DNA from: Haloglomus irregulare
GTDB taxonomy: Archaea > Halobacteriota > Halobacteria > Halobacteriales > Haloarculaceae
Direction: 5' to 3'
NCBI RefSeq assembly: GCF_007421925.1
Contig: NZ_QMDX01000011.1
Location: 55,908-119,907, forward strand
DNA: 64,000 nt
The stretch's first letter is position 1, and every line of letters starts with the position of its first letter. The notes beneath the pieces are model-generated. The model was not told the DNA's origin, made no database searches, and was given only the letters and a program-made list of their open reading frames with translations. Positions 10,623 to 19,013 of the stretch are shown here, piece after piece. Position numbers and translations under genes: made by a program.

Positions 10623-12086
10623 TCAGGCCGTCTGATCCGCCATGGCGCCGTCCGCCAGCGGGAGGCGGACCTCGACGACCGTGCCGCCGCCGTCCCGTTC
10701 GCCGACCGACAGCTCGCCGCCGGCACGGGTCACCACCCAGTTGACGAGCCAGAGCCCGAGCCCCTGGCCGTGCCGGAGCGGCGTCTCCCGGCCCTCCTCG
10801 AGCGTCAGCCGCTCCATCGTCGGGAGCCCGGGGCCGTCGTCGGCCACCCGGAGCAGCCCCATCGTGGCACCGTCGTCGTCCGTCCGGGCGACGGAGACGC
10901 GGGCGACGGAGCCATCGGCCGTCCCCTCGGTCGCCTCTGCCGCCTGGCAGGCGTGTTCCAGCACGTTCTCGACCAGCTCCGCGACGGCGTGTCGCAGACC
11001 GGTGCAGGCGACCGGCACCGGCCGCCCTCCCACGTCCATGGTGACGTCCGCGTCGGCGTCGTCCAGCAGCCGGCACTCGCGTCGGGCGACCGCCCGCAGG
11101 TCCGTCGCGTTGGGGTCGCCGTCGCTGGCGACCACCTCGCGCACCGCCCGCGCGGTGTCGCTGATCTCCAGCAGGTTGCGGGCCCGCTCCCGGATGCGCC
11201 CGGCGGCCCGAGCCGCGTCCCCGTCGCCCGCACGGCCGATGGCTCCGGCCTCGCCGAGGACGACGTTCATATCGTTCCGGAGGTTGTGCCGCAGCACCCG
11301 GTCGAGGACGTCGATGAGCTGCTGGCGCTGGTGCCGATCGGTCACGTCCCTGACGACGCAGACGAACCCGTCGTCGAGCGCGGCGAGCGAGAGGTCCTGC
11401 CGGAAGGTCGACCCGTCCCGGCGGCGACCCTCCGCCTCGCCACGCCAGGAGCCGACGGTCCGAACCGCCGGCATCGCCTCCTCCGCGAGCCGCCGGTGTT
11501 CGGTCCCGTCGTAGAGTCGCGACCAGTGCTCCCCGACCAGCTCCTGGCGGTCGTACCCGTAGAGCTCGGCGTGGGCCTCGTTGAGGAACAGGTAGTGGCC
11601 GTTGTCATCGAGCAGCGCCATCCCGTCGATGGCGCCCCGCATCGCCGCGGAGTGCTGTTCGAGTGCCCGCCGCCGCTCCGTCGCCTCACGCACCGCACCC
11701 CGGACGGCGACGACCTCGCCGTCGCGGGTGACCGGCTCCGCGTTCATCTCCGCCCAGAGCGGCTCGTCCCGGCTGAACCGGAGCGTGATCCCGCGCACCG
11801 TCTCACCGGATAGGACGGCGTGGAACGCCTCGAACGCGTCCTCGAGGTCGGGGTCGGTGATATACCGCTCGAAGGAGGTGCCGACGACCGTCGACTCCGA
11901 CTCCCCGGTGAGCCGCTCCACGCCGCCCGTGACCGCCGCGACCGTGCCGTCGGGCTCGAGTCGGAACGCGTAGTCGACGCCCAGCTCGGCCACGGCGTCC
12001 ATCTCGATCTCTTGATAGCCGTCGAACTCGGCCGCGTCGCTCCCCGAAGCCCTCGTCTCCGGCACGCCGTCCTCCGCCGGTGTCAT
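10623..12086 (-). CDS. soluble PAS-PAS sensor histidine kinase
   Basis: A cytoplasmic histidine kinase of 487 residues without membrane segments. Two PAS domains (about 30-135 and 145-250, the second containing LFLNEAHAELYGYDRQELVGEHW) are followed by the dimerisation/phosphoacceptor helix VLRHNLRNDMNVVLG with His267 and the HATPase_c domain (N box ELVENVLEHA, G box VADDGPGLP, then GLGLWLVNWVV). This is the usual haloarchaeal architecture. No response regulator is adjacent, so its partner is unknown. Confidence 0.92.
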   Translation of the reverse strand: MTPAEDGVPETRASGSDAAEFDGYQEIEMDAVAELGVDYAFRLEPDGTVAAVTGGVERLTGESESTVVGTSFERYITDPDLEDAFEAFHAVLSGETVRGITLRFSRDEPLWAEMNAEPVTRDGEVVAVRGAVREATERRRALEQHSAAMRGAIDGMALLDDNGHYLFLNEAHAELYGYDRQELVGEHWSRLYDGTEHRRLAEEAMPAVRTVGSWRGEAEGRRRDGSTFRQDLSLAALDDGFVCVVRDVTDRHQRQQLIDVLDRVLRHNLRNDMNVVLGEAGAIGRAGDGDAARAAGRIRERARNLLEISDTARAVREVVASDGDPNATDLRAVARRECRLLDDADADVTMDVGGRPVPVACTGLRHAVAELVENVLEHACQAAEATEGTADGSVARVSVARTDDDGATMGLLRVADDGPGLPTMERLTLEEGRETPLRHGQGLGLWLVNWVVTRAGGELSVGERDGGGTVVEVRLPLADGAMADQTA

Positions 12087-12236
12087 CGGCGGGGATTACC
12101 CCCCGGGTCGGTATTAATGCCGGGACCACTCCAGCGGACCAATGCCGCAATACCGGGTGGAAGGACCGGTCGCGTCCCTCAACCCGATACCCCCCACGAC
12201 CGACGGTGGGAGATATCCGGTCATTTACCAACCAGT

Positions 12237-14015
12237 TCAGGGGAAAGGGTGTGGTGCGCGGTCGAGACGGGGGTCGCAGCCGAAAGCCGGCGGTACCGAC
12301 CGCGCCCGGTCACCGAAGTACGGGGTGCCGGTGAACAGCGGCTGCGCCCCAGGGACCAGCACCCGGACGGCCTCGAAGCCGAGGCCCGCGACGTCCCGGG
12401 TCGTCAGTCTCGCGCCGTATGGCTCGAGCCCCGCATCGGTCACCCGCTCGACCAGCGCGTCGAGTTCCGCCGCGCTGGACGGCGGGTCCGCGGCCCCGAC
12501 CGACCCCAGCGGGACAGTGGTCTCCGGGTCGTGGAACGCCCGGACCCCTCTGGGCAGGTCCGCCGCGCGCGCCACCGTCGGCTTCTGCTCGGTCGCACCC
12601 TGGCGGCCCATCCCCCGCAGTTCCAGCCAGTTCTGGACCGCCTCGGCCAGCGCGTCGCGGGCGGCCGCCCCCGGGTCGAGGTCGGCGGCCATCCCGGCCG
12701 CGAACCGTGGCCAGTCGCCGCCCTCGCGGTGGACCGCGCAGGCGACGACCGGCACGTCGACGTCCTGGGTGAGCAGGACGGCGGTCGTCTCCAGTCCCTC
12801 CGAGCGGGCGCGTCGGCGGAGCGCGTCGAACTCGTGGAGCGGACCGTCCGCCCCGCGCGCCGCGTCCGCCTCGACCGCGAGCCCGAGCGGCTCGTACGTG
12901 GAGTACCAGGCCAGCATCGCGGCGTCGCGCTCGATGGCCTCGTAGAGACCCGACAGCAGCGCGTCGACCCCGCTGCCGAACCCCAGCCCCGTCGTGATGG
13001 CCGGACGGTGGCGGGCCCCCTCGGGCGGCGGGAAGACCACGAACTCCGCCGGTAGCCACGCCCGCTCGCCGCTCGCGAGGGCCTCGCCGGCGACCCACGG
13101 CACGGGCTCGCTCGGGTCGGGCCGCGCCCAGTCGCCGTCCGCGGGGTCGGGGCGGACGAACCGCTCGGGCGGGACAGCCCCCTCGACCGCCGCGGGCGGC
13201 GCACGTTCGAACCCGTCGGTCCGGTAGGCGGCGGCGGCGTACCGTTCCAGCCCTTCGCCGATCGCCTTCCCGAGCGCCGCGTTCCAGTCGGCCGCGACCC
13301 CCGCCGCGAGGCCGTCGGTCCGGCCGTCGCCGAACGGGATGGCCGCCAGCTCCGCGAGGTAGTACGGCGCCGGGAACGACTCGGCCTCGCTGACCTCCCG
13401 GACGGGGCCGACCCGCCGGTCGACGGCCCGCTCCAGCCGGTCGACCGATTCGGCGAGCGAGCGGTCGAGGGGCTCGCGAACGAGGTCCGGCCCCGGCGAA
13501 CCGTCCGCGCAGGCGCATCCGGGCACCGGGAGCACACGACGCTCGGCGTGGGGAATCTCCACGACGCTGCCCAGCGCGACCGTCCCGCGGCCCGCGACGA
13601 GGTCGGCGGCCGAGCGCCCGGCGAGCGCGCCCGCGAACCGGCTCGTCGCCGCGCCGACATCGGTATCGCCGGTGCCCCGTGTCGCGTCCTCGCCAGCCCC
13701 GGCTGCCGCCCGCGTCCGGAGGCAGTCGAAGCAGGCCGTCCCGGGGCCGAACCCCCCGACCGCGGCGTCGACGTCGGGGAGTCGCTGTCCGCCGACGCCA
13801 CCCAATTCGACCGCTAGCCACGGCGTGCCGGCGTCGTGGCTCTCCCCGGTCGCCGCGTCGAACGTGTCGGCTCCGACGGTCCCGACCACGACACCCAGGT
13901 CGGCCGCCGCGAGGTCGTCCGCCTCCGTGTGGGTCACGGTCGCGTCCGTGTCCGCGAGCGCGGCCGCGACCGCCTCGGCCGCCGGCCCCTCGCCCGACAG
14001 ATGGACTTCGGTCAC
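12237..14015 (-). CDS. YcaO-family cyclodehydratase-like protein, TOMM type
   Basis: A 592-residue fusion. The N-terminal third is a degenerate E1/Ocin-ThiF-like domain with two cysteine pairs (Cys95/Cys98 in CFDC and Cys167/Cys169 in CAC), probably a zinc site. The YcaO ATP-binding domain follows: LGKAIGEGLERYA, GLYEAIERDAAMLAWYS and DALAEAVQNWLELR carry the family's Glu/Arg pattern. The protein ends PHPFP, the PxPxP tail that YcaO enzymes of azoline-forming (thiazole/oxazole) systems use in catalysis. The GTG at 14015 was chosen because family members begin near VTEVHLSG; an in-frame ATG lies at 14066. No obvious precursor peptide is adjacent, so the substrate is unknown. Confidence 0.88.
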   Translation of the reverse strand: MTEVHLSGEGPAAEAVAAALADTDATVTHTEADDLAAADLGVVVGTVGADTFDAATGESHDAGTPWLAVELGGVGGQRLPDVDAAVGGFGPGTACFDCLRTRAAAGAGEDATRGTGDTDVGAATSRFAGALAGRSAADLVAGRGTVALGSVVEIPHAERRVLPVPGCACADGSPGPDLVREPLDRSLAESVDRLERAVDRRVGPVREVSEAESFPAPYYLAELAAIPFGDGRTDGLAAGVAADWNAALGKAIGEGLERYAAAAYRTDGFERAPPAAVEGAVPPERFVRPDPADGDWARPDPSEPVPWVAGEALASGERAWLPAEFVVFPPPEGARHRPAITTGLGFGSGVDALLSGLYEAIERDAAMLAWYSTYEPLGLAVEADAARGADGPLHEFDALRRRARSEGLETTAVLLTQDVDVPVVACAVHREGGDWPRFAAGMAADLDPGAAARDALAEAVQNWLELRGMGRQGATEQKPTVARAADLPRGVRAFHDPETTVPLGSVGAADPPSSAAELDALVERVTDAGLEPYGARLTTRDVAGLGFEAVRVLVPGAQPLFTGTPYFGDRARSVPPAFGCDPRLDRAPHPFP

Positions 14016-14164
14016 GGCGCCGCCCCCATCCGTCGCGTCGGCCCGGTTCGCTCGTACATGGGCCACGAGGGGACCGGACGGGACCTGTCGTTTGCGGTCG
14101 CGGGCGGCGGCCGGGCCCGCCCGGCCTTCGAAAGCGGTATCAACGAACCCGGTAACGTCCGGGT

Positions 14165-14452
14165 ATGAGCGACGACGAGGAGACGGAGGCGCCCGTCATC
14201 GAACTCGGCGAGGGGGCCGAGGTGGCGGGTGCGCCGCTGGCCCGCGTGAGCCACCGGCTCCACTACGGCATCGAGCACAGCGAGGTCCTCCGGCGCGAGG
14301 GCGACACCGTCATCCGGACGCCCGACGGTCCCCGCGAACTCGGCGACGTGCTGGACGCGGTCGACGCTACCTACTTCCAGACCCGCAACGCGTTCGAGGC
14401 GGCCGTCCGCGGCGTCATCGGTACCGGTCCCGTCCCGACCGCGGAGGACTGA
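14165..14452 (+). CDS. small conserved haloarchaeal protein (DUF5789-like)
   Basis: An acidic soluble protein of 95 residues with a repeated VELGEG-type head and the segments EHSEVLRREGDTVIRTPDGPR and DVDATYF, which resemble the haloarchaeal DUF5789 family. There are no cysteines and no membrane segment. It diverges from the YcaO gene and sits 63 bp before the DUF302 gene in the same direction. Its composition (few Cys, Ser and Thr) argues against it being a YcaO substrate. Function unknown. Confidence 0.75.
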   Translation: MSDDEETEAPVIELGEGAEVAGAPLARVSHRLHYGIEHSEVLRREGDTVIRTPDGPRELGDVLDAVDATYFQTRNAFEAAVRGVIGTGPVPTAED

Positions 14453-14515
14453 CGGCCGGACGGGTCGCGCACAGGCCCTCGGAACCGTTTTCGCCGTCCC
14501 CGCCGCAGACCCGAC

Positions 14516-14968
14516 ATGGCACTTCCCATCGATCCGACCCAGTTCGACGCCGAGGACATCGGCGAGAAGCGCACCACCCTCCACATGGACCACGAGGAGG
14601 CCATCGAGCACGTTCGCGAGGCGTTCACCCGGGAGGGGTTCGGCGTGGCGACGGAGTTCTCGCCGAGCGAGCTGCTCAACGGGAAGATCGACGCCGACCG
14701 GGACCCCTACCACGTCCTCGGCGCGTGCAACCCGAACATGGCCGACCGGGTGCTGGACGCGAGCGACGGGCGGGCCGGCGGCCTGTTCCCCTGCAACGTC
14801 GTGGTCTGGCAGGAGGAGCCCGGCGTCCAGACCGTCTATCACGTCTCCATCATGAAGCTCGCCCGGCTAGCCGGGATGGCGCCCGACGACGAGGTGATGG
14901 CCGACATCATCGGGGACACGGGCGAGCTGGTGGAGGCCGCGTGGGCGAACCTGGACACCGCCGAGTGA
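14516..14968 (+). CDS. DUF302 domain protein
   Basis: A cytoplasmic DUF302 protein of 150 residues, with the family pattern EAIEHVREAFTREGFGV, then a Cys-Asn-Pro-containing loop (GACNPNMADRVLD) and LFPCNVVVWQ. DUF302 proteins are small alpha/beta proteins without assigned activity, often annotated as possible ligand or heme binders. The ATG at 14516 is the first in frame. It is co-directional with the preceding 95-residue gene. Its 3' end is overlapped antisense by the run-on tail of the damaged histidine kinase. Confidence 0.85.
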   Translation: MALPIDPTQFDAEDIGEKRTTLHMDHEEAIEHVREAFTREGFGVATEFSPSELLNGKIDADRDPYHVLGACNPNMADRVLDASDGRAGGLFPCNVVVWQEEPGVQTVYHVSIMKLARLAGMAPDDEVMADIIGDTGELVEAAWANLDTAE

Positions 14969-16386
14969 CCACCGTTCTCGGAGGGTTCCGGTCGTATCGG
15001 GATACCCCCCGGTCGACAGTATCCGTGCGCTGGATGCGGGAATCGAGTTCAGCGGACCCGTGCCCTGCTTCGACTGCCCGGTACGGGCCGTCGGTCGGGC
15101 GAGGGGGCGACTGTAGCGATGCCGTCGATTCGGGCGACGACAGCGACGATGGCTGGGTGCTGGATTCCTCCCGCGTAGAGCGGTCGGCGGCTCGCAGGTG
15201 GGCTCCAGTGGCATCCGTGCCGACGAACCGACCGGCCCGTCCCCACGCGGGACCGAACTCGATACCGGTGATCTCGAACCGGGTTCCACCCCCGGCGCTG
15301 TCGGTCAGATCAACGTCCCAGCCGTGGGCCCGTGCCACCTGTTCGACGATACTCGGCCCGAATCCGGTCCCGTCCTCGGTCGTCGAGTGGCCCGCCTCGA
15401 ACACGTCCTCACGCTCGTCGTCGGGGATACCGGGGCCGTCGTCCTCGACGTAGAAGCCGGCGTCCAGCGCGCCGACGGTGACCGTCACGTCGTTGTCCCC
15501 GTGTTCGACCGCGTTCCGGACGAGGGGCTCCAGGAGCTGCTGTACGCGGCCCCGGTCGGCGCGGATTCGCCGGTCGACTTCGGAGACGAGTGTCGCCGCT
15601 GCGGTCGTCACGTGTCGCCGACACGCCTCGACCGATTCCAGCCCGTCCGCCTCCTGCCCGCTGTGGACGAGCCGCAGCAGGTCCTCGACCAGCGTGTACA
15701 TCCGGTCGTGTGCGTCGGCGACGGCGGCCAGATGCTCGCTGGAACACTCCTCGCGGGCCAGTTCCAGATGTCCCCCGGCGACGTTCAGGGGGTTCCGCAG
15801 GTCATGTGAGACGACCGAGACGAACTGGTCCGGCTGCTGGTTCCGGCTCCGTAGCGCCCGTTCGCTCCTCCGCAACTCGGCCCGCCGTGCGATGGCGTCG
15901 AACGCGGCAGTCGCGTTCGCCCCGAGGACACTGATGGTCTTCCGCTCGTGGGCATCGACCGGCTGGAGCGGGCGAGGGGACGCAGAGGAGCCCGTAGTCC
16001 CCGGGTGGGACGAACAGTTCGGTCCGGAGCGTCGTCCCCTGTGTCGGTTCCCGATCGATCGTCGACACGTCGGCGTGGTACTTCGTGGAGCTGTTGACGA
16101 ACGCGGGCTACGCCAGGCTCCCCGTCGCGAGCGGCGGGAGGTCCTCGACGGCCGTCTCCAGCTGCTCCGTCCAGACGACGGGTGGTAGCTGGTCCCCGTC
16201 GCTACCGATCCCGTGGACCGCGCGTCCAAGCCGGCCGGACCGTTCGCCCGGGCTGTTGTCGACCGTGTCCAGTCGACAACGTAGAGGGTGTCGCCGATGA
16301 TGGCGAACAGGAGGCGCAGACTCAGCGAGGATGACGAACCCTGGACCAGTGGGCGGTTGTGCGAGTGCGAACGTCGGGGCGGCCAT
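14907..16386 (-). pseudogene. damaged sensor histidine kinase
   Basis: The kinase core is clear between about 15240 and 15910: phosphoacceptor SVVSHDLRNPLNVAGGHLEL, N box LVRNAVEHGD, G1 VEDDGPGIP and G2 GTGFGPSIVEQVARAHGW (a Pro where Leu is usual). Upstream, the GAF-like sensor part is broken: ELFVPPGDYGLLCVPSP and the part ending VEDLPPLATGSLA are in other frames, the latter closed by a stop. Downstream, the normal stop after FEITGIEF is missing and the frame runs on without homology to 14907, across the end of the DUF302 gene. At least two frameshifts imply a pseudogene, though the kinase domain itself could still be expressed. Confidence 0.7.
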
Positions 16387-16410
16387 GACCGCGTGAGGGC
16401 GAGTGGGCCG

Positions 16411-17787
16411 TCAGTCGAAGTCCGAGAGGGTCACCGGACCGCCGTCGCCACTGCCACCACGGGAGCGGTCGCCGCCGGGGTCGGCGCGTGCGGGCCCATC
16501 CCCGACCACCCCTTCCGGTGCGGTGTCGAAGTCCGTGAGCGCGGACTGCAACCCCGCGACCATCCCCGAGTTCCGACGGAGGGTGTTCATCGGGATGGGG
16601 AGTCGGTCCCCCACCTCGCGGACGGCGTCGTGGAAGGTCTCGGCGACGCCTGGCTGGCCGTCGCGGAAGGCGTTTCGGACGGTCTCGCGGACCTGCCAGA
16701 CGCCGGCAGGGCCCCAGTAGTCCGCTGTGACGTGGCGGAGGACGAGCACCTTCGCCTGGCGGTCGCGGTCCCGGAGATGCTCCAGGACGCCCAGGCGGGC
16801 GGCGTAGTAGGCGCCGGAGGTCTCGTCGACGTAGCTGGTACGGCCCTCGAACCCCTCGCGGTCGGAGGCGATGCGGTAGCCCCGGTCCTCGTGGGGGTTC
16901 CAGACGCTGCCGGGGGCCTTCATCTCGACGAGTTCGAACTCCCAGTCACCGGGGGCCAACAGCACCCAGAACCGGTTGCCGAGGAACTCGTTGTACCAGA
17001 CCTCCACCTCGTCGACGGTGTTGGCGTTGCCGAGGCCGCCGCGCAGGAAGCCGCCGATGGTGTCGTCGACCGCGGTGATGGACCAGCGCGTCGGCACCAT
17101 CCTCCGCTCCTCCGTCCGCCCGAGCGCGCCGGCCGAGAGGATGGTCTTGACCTCGTAGACGTCGAAGCCACGGTTGTAGAGGTAGCTCATCGCACCCTCG
17201 GCCTTCCAGTCGTCGTCCTCCAGGGTCTTCTCGACCGCGCGCGGTACGTGAGGGTTCTCGGTCAGTTCGGCGTGTTCGGCCTGCGCGCGAGGGCCGGTCG
17301 GCGTCGCGATGTCGTCGAAACCGACGTCGAGGTCCAGGTCGAGCGGGCCGTCCAGCCCGACCTCGACGTCGACCGGGCGGTCGGCGATGGCGACCTCGCG
17401 CTGGACGCCGGTGAAACCGGTCCACTCGTCGGCGACGTGGACGTTCGTGCGCTTGGTCGAGTTCAGCAGGTTCGTCCGCGCCTCGAACACGTCCTCGATA
17501 CCGAACCCCTCGCGGTACCAGTGGCTCCCGGTCTCGTAGCGGGCGGCGTTTTCCCCGTCGCCGACCGGCGCGAGGACGCCCGTGGAGACGTCCGGGTACT
17601 GGCTTCGCCCGACGAAGATGGACGGCGAGGTCGAGCCGAACAGGGAGTCGCCCTGGACCACCTCGTCGAACCGTTCCTCGACCCCCTCGAGGTGGTCGGT
17701 GATGGCGTAGGACTTCTCCTCGGCGAGCTGTCGCTTGAGCGCCTGCGTGCCGCCGTCCAGCCCGTCCATGAACTCGTCCAGGCGCAT
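16411..17787 (-). CDS. nreA: DNA repair protein NreA
   Basis: Archaeal NreA of 458 residues, a PCNA-interacting protein that helps cells survive DNA damage. Family hallmarks are FGSTSPSIFVGRSQYPDVSTGVLAP near residue 50 and NREG-type central blocks (YLYNRGFDVYEVKTILSAGALGRT is spread over 200-225). Close to the C-terminus, QSALTDFD fits a PIP box, the short motif that docks on PCNA. A Gly/Asp/Ser-rich tail follows. The ATG at 17787 gives the family N-terminus MRLDEFMDGLD. It is followed downstream by the damaged histidine kinase on the same strand. Confidence 0.93.
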   Translation of the reverse strand: MRLDEFMDGLDGGTQALKRQLAEEKSYAITDHLEGVEERFDEVVQGDSLFGSTSPSIFVGRSQYPDVSTGVLAPVGDGENAARYETGSHWYREGFGIEDVFEARTNLLNSTKRTNVHVADEWTGFTGVQREVAIADRPVDVEVGLDGPLDLDLDVGFDDIATPTGPRAQAEHAELTENPHVPRAVEKTLEDDDWKAEGAMSYLYNRGFDVYEVKTILSAGALGRTEERRMVPTRWSITAVDDTIGGFLRGGLGNANTVDEVEVWYNEFLGNRFWVLLAPGDWEFELVEMKAPGSVWNPHEDRGYRIASDREGFEGRTSYVDETSGAYYAARLGVLEHLRDRDRQAKVLVLRHVTADYWGPAGVWQVRETVRNAFRDGQPGVAETFHDAVREVGDRLPIPMNTLRRNSGMVAGLQSALTDFDTAPEGVVGDGPARADPGGDRSRGGSGDGGPVTLSDFD

Positions 17788-17900
17788 CAGTTGGCTACCC
17801 GAGCCTGGGACCGGCAGCCGCTTGAATCGTTCGACGGGGGCGACCCGACCCCGGTATCGTGGCTGGTCGAGGTGCGAGCGGCGACGGCGAACCTGTGGGC

Positions 17901-18068
17901 TCAGGCCGCGTTCTCGTAGGCGCTCCCCAGTCGCTCGATGACGCGGTGCATCGGCAGCGGGACACCGGCGTGACGGGCGGCGAGCGCGAGCGGGAACACG
18001 AGGATGCCGAGCAGGATGCTGAACTGGTACAGGACGAGCAGCGTCGCACGGCGTACCGTATCTATCAT
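17901..18068 (-). CDS. small single-pass membrane protein
   Basis: A 55-residue protein that begins MIDTVRRATLLVLYQFS, with one strong membrane helix (about 10-30, ending FPLALAARHAGV) and a charged C-terminal tail. The open frame extends to 18143, but the ATG at 18068 gives the compact form that looks like a conserved haloarchaeal micro-protein. There are no partner genes in the same transcript. Function unknown. Confidence 0.65.
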   Translation of the reverse strand: MIDTVRRATLLVLYQFSILLGILVFPLALAARHAGVPLPMHRVIERLGSAYENAA

Positions 18069-18338
18069 CTGGATAGCTGTTGGGGTGGGTACTGACGTAT
18101 AACCCTTCCTACCGCCCGGATGGGACGAACCCACCGCTGTCATGCGGTTTTCGCGATTCGTCCGCGACCGGGCCGCGCGGGCTCGCCCGACCCTCGAGGC
18201 CCGAATCCACGGGGTGAGGGAGCCGACACGTTCGCATAACTTATCCCGATGCTCGTGATGAGGTGTCCCGACGTGTGCGGGGCATTCGTGGCCGTGGACG
18301 GTCGGAATCCGGCCCCGGCGCGCGAGCCCTCCGCCGCT

Positions 18339-19013
18339 TCAGACGGGGAAGCCGACGTAGAGGATGCTGGCGGCGCCGACCCCCGCGCAGAGCAGGAAGC
18401 TCGCGCCGAACCCGACCGCGTTCCAGCGGAGCACCTTCCGCCCGTCGAGCGGGCCGAAGGGGATCATGTTGAAGCCCGCGAGGACGGCGTTGAGTGTGAC
18501 ACCCAACTGGCCGGCCTGGAGAAGGAAGCCACCGTCGGCGAACAGGAAGACGGGGAGGAAGAGGCCGGCGAGGACGACGTTCGTGAGCGGCCCAGCCAGC
18601 GCGATGCCGGCGCTCTCGCGGGGCGTGATGCGGCCGCTGTGGTAGACGGCGCCGGGGGCGGCGAAGAGGAAGCCGACCAGCGCGGCCGCCAGTGCAAGCC
18701 CCAGCATCGTGTAGTCCGCACGGAACTCCGCGGCCTGGCCGAAGCGTATGGCGACCACCTTGTGCGCCAGCTCGTGCAGGAGGAACCCGACACCGGCGGT
18801 CAGCAGCGACAGGACGAGCAGCTCGACGAAGAGGCTCGTCCCGACGAGGGCCAGCAGGCCGACCGGGCTGAGGCCGGCACCGGAGGTGACCAGCAGGAAC
18901 AGCGTAAAGGCCATGCCCAGCGCGAGCCAGGCGATGAGGAGGTCGCGCGTCTCGCGGGCACTGAACCTGATTCTGCCGACCCCGGCACGCGCCCCGCGAC
19001 GGCCGCGGCTCAC
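18339..19013 (-). CDS. site-2 protease-like metallopeptidase (M50)
   Basis: A 224-residue membrane metalloprotease of the S2P/rhomboid-like M50 class. The zinc motif HELAH is at residues 80-84 within a hydrophobic segment, and the second ligand region NMIPFGPLDGRKV is near 190. About six membrane segments are visible. Such proteases cut membrane-embedded substrates. The ATG overlaps the stop of the upstream TraB gene by four bases (ATGA), so the two are translationally coupled. Confidence 0.9.
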   Translation of the reverse strand: MSRGRRGARAGVGRIRFSARETRDLLIAWLALGMAFTLFLLVTSGAGLSPVGLLALVGTSLFVELLVLSLLTAGVGFLLHELAHKVVAIRFGQAAEFRADYTMLGLALAAALVGFLFAAPGAVYHSGRITPRESAGIALAGPLTNVVLAGLFLPVFLFADGGFLLQAGQLGVTLNAVLAGFNMIPFGPLDGRKVLRWNAVGFGASFLLCAGVGAASILYVGFPV

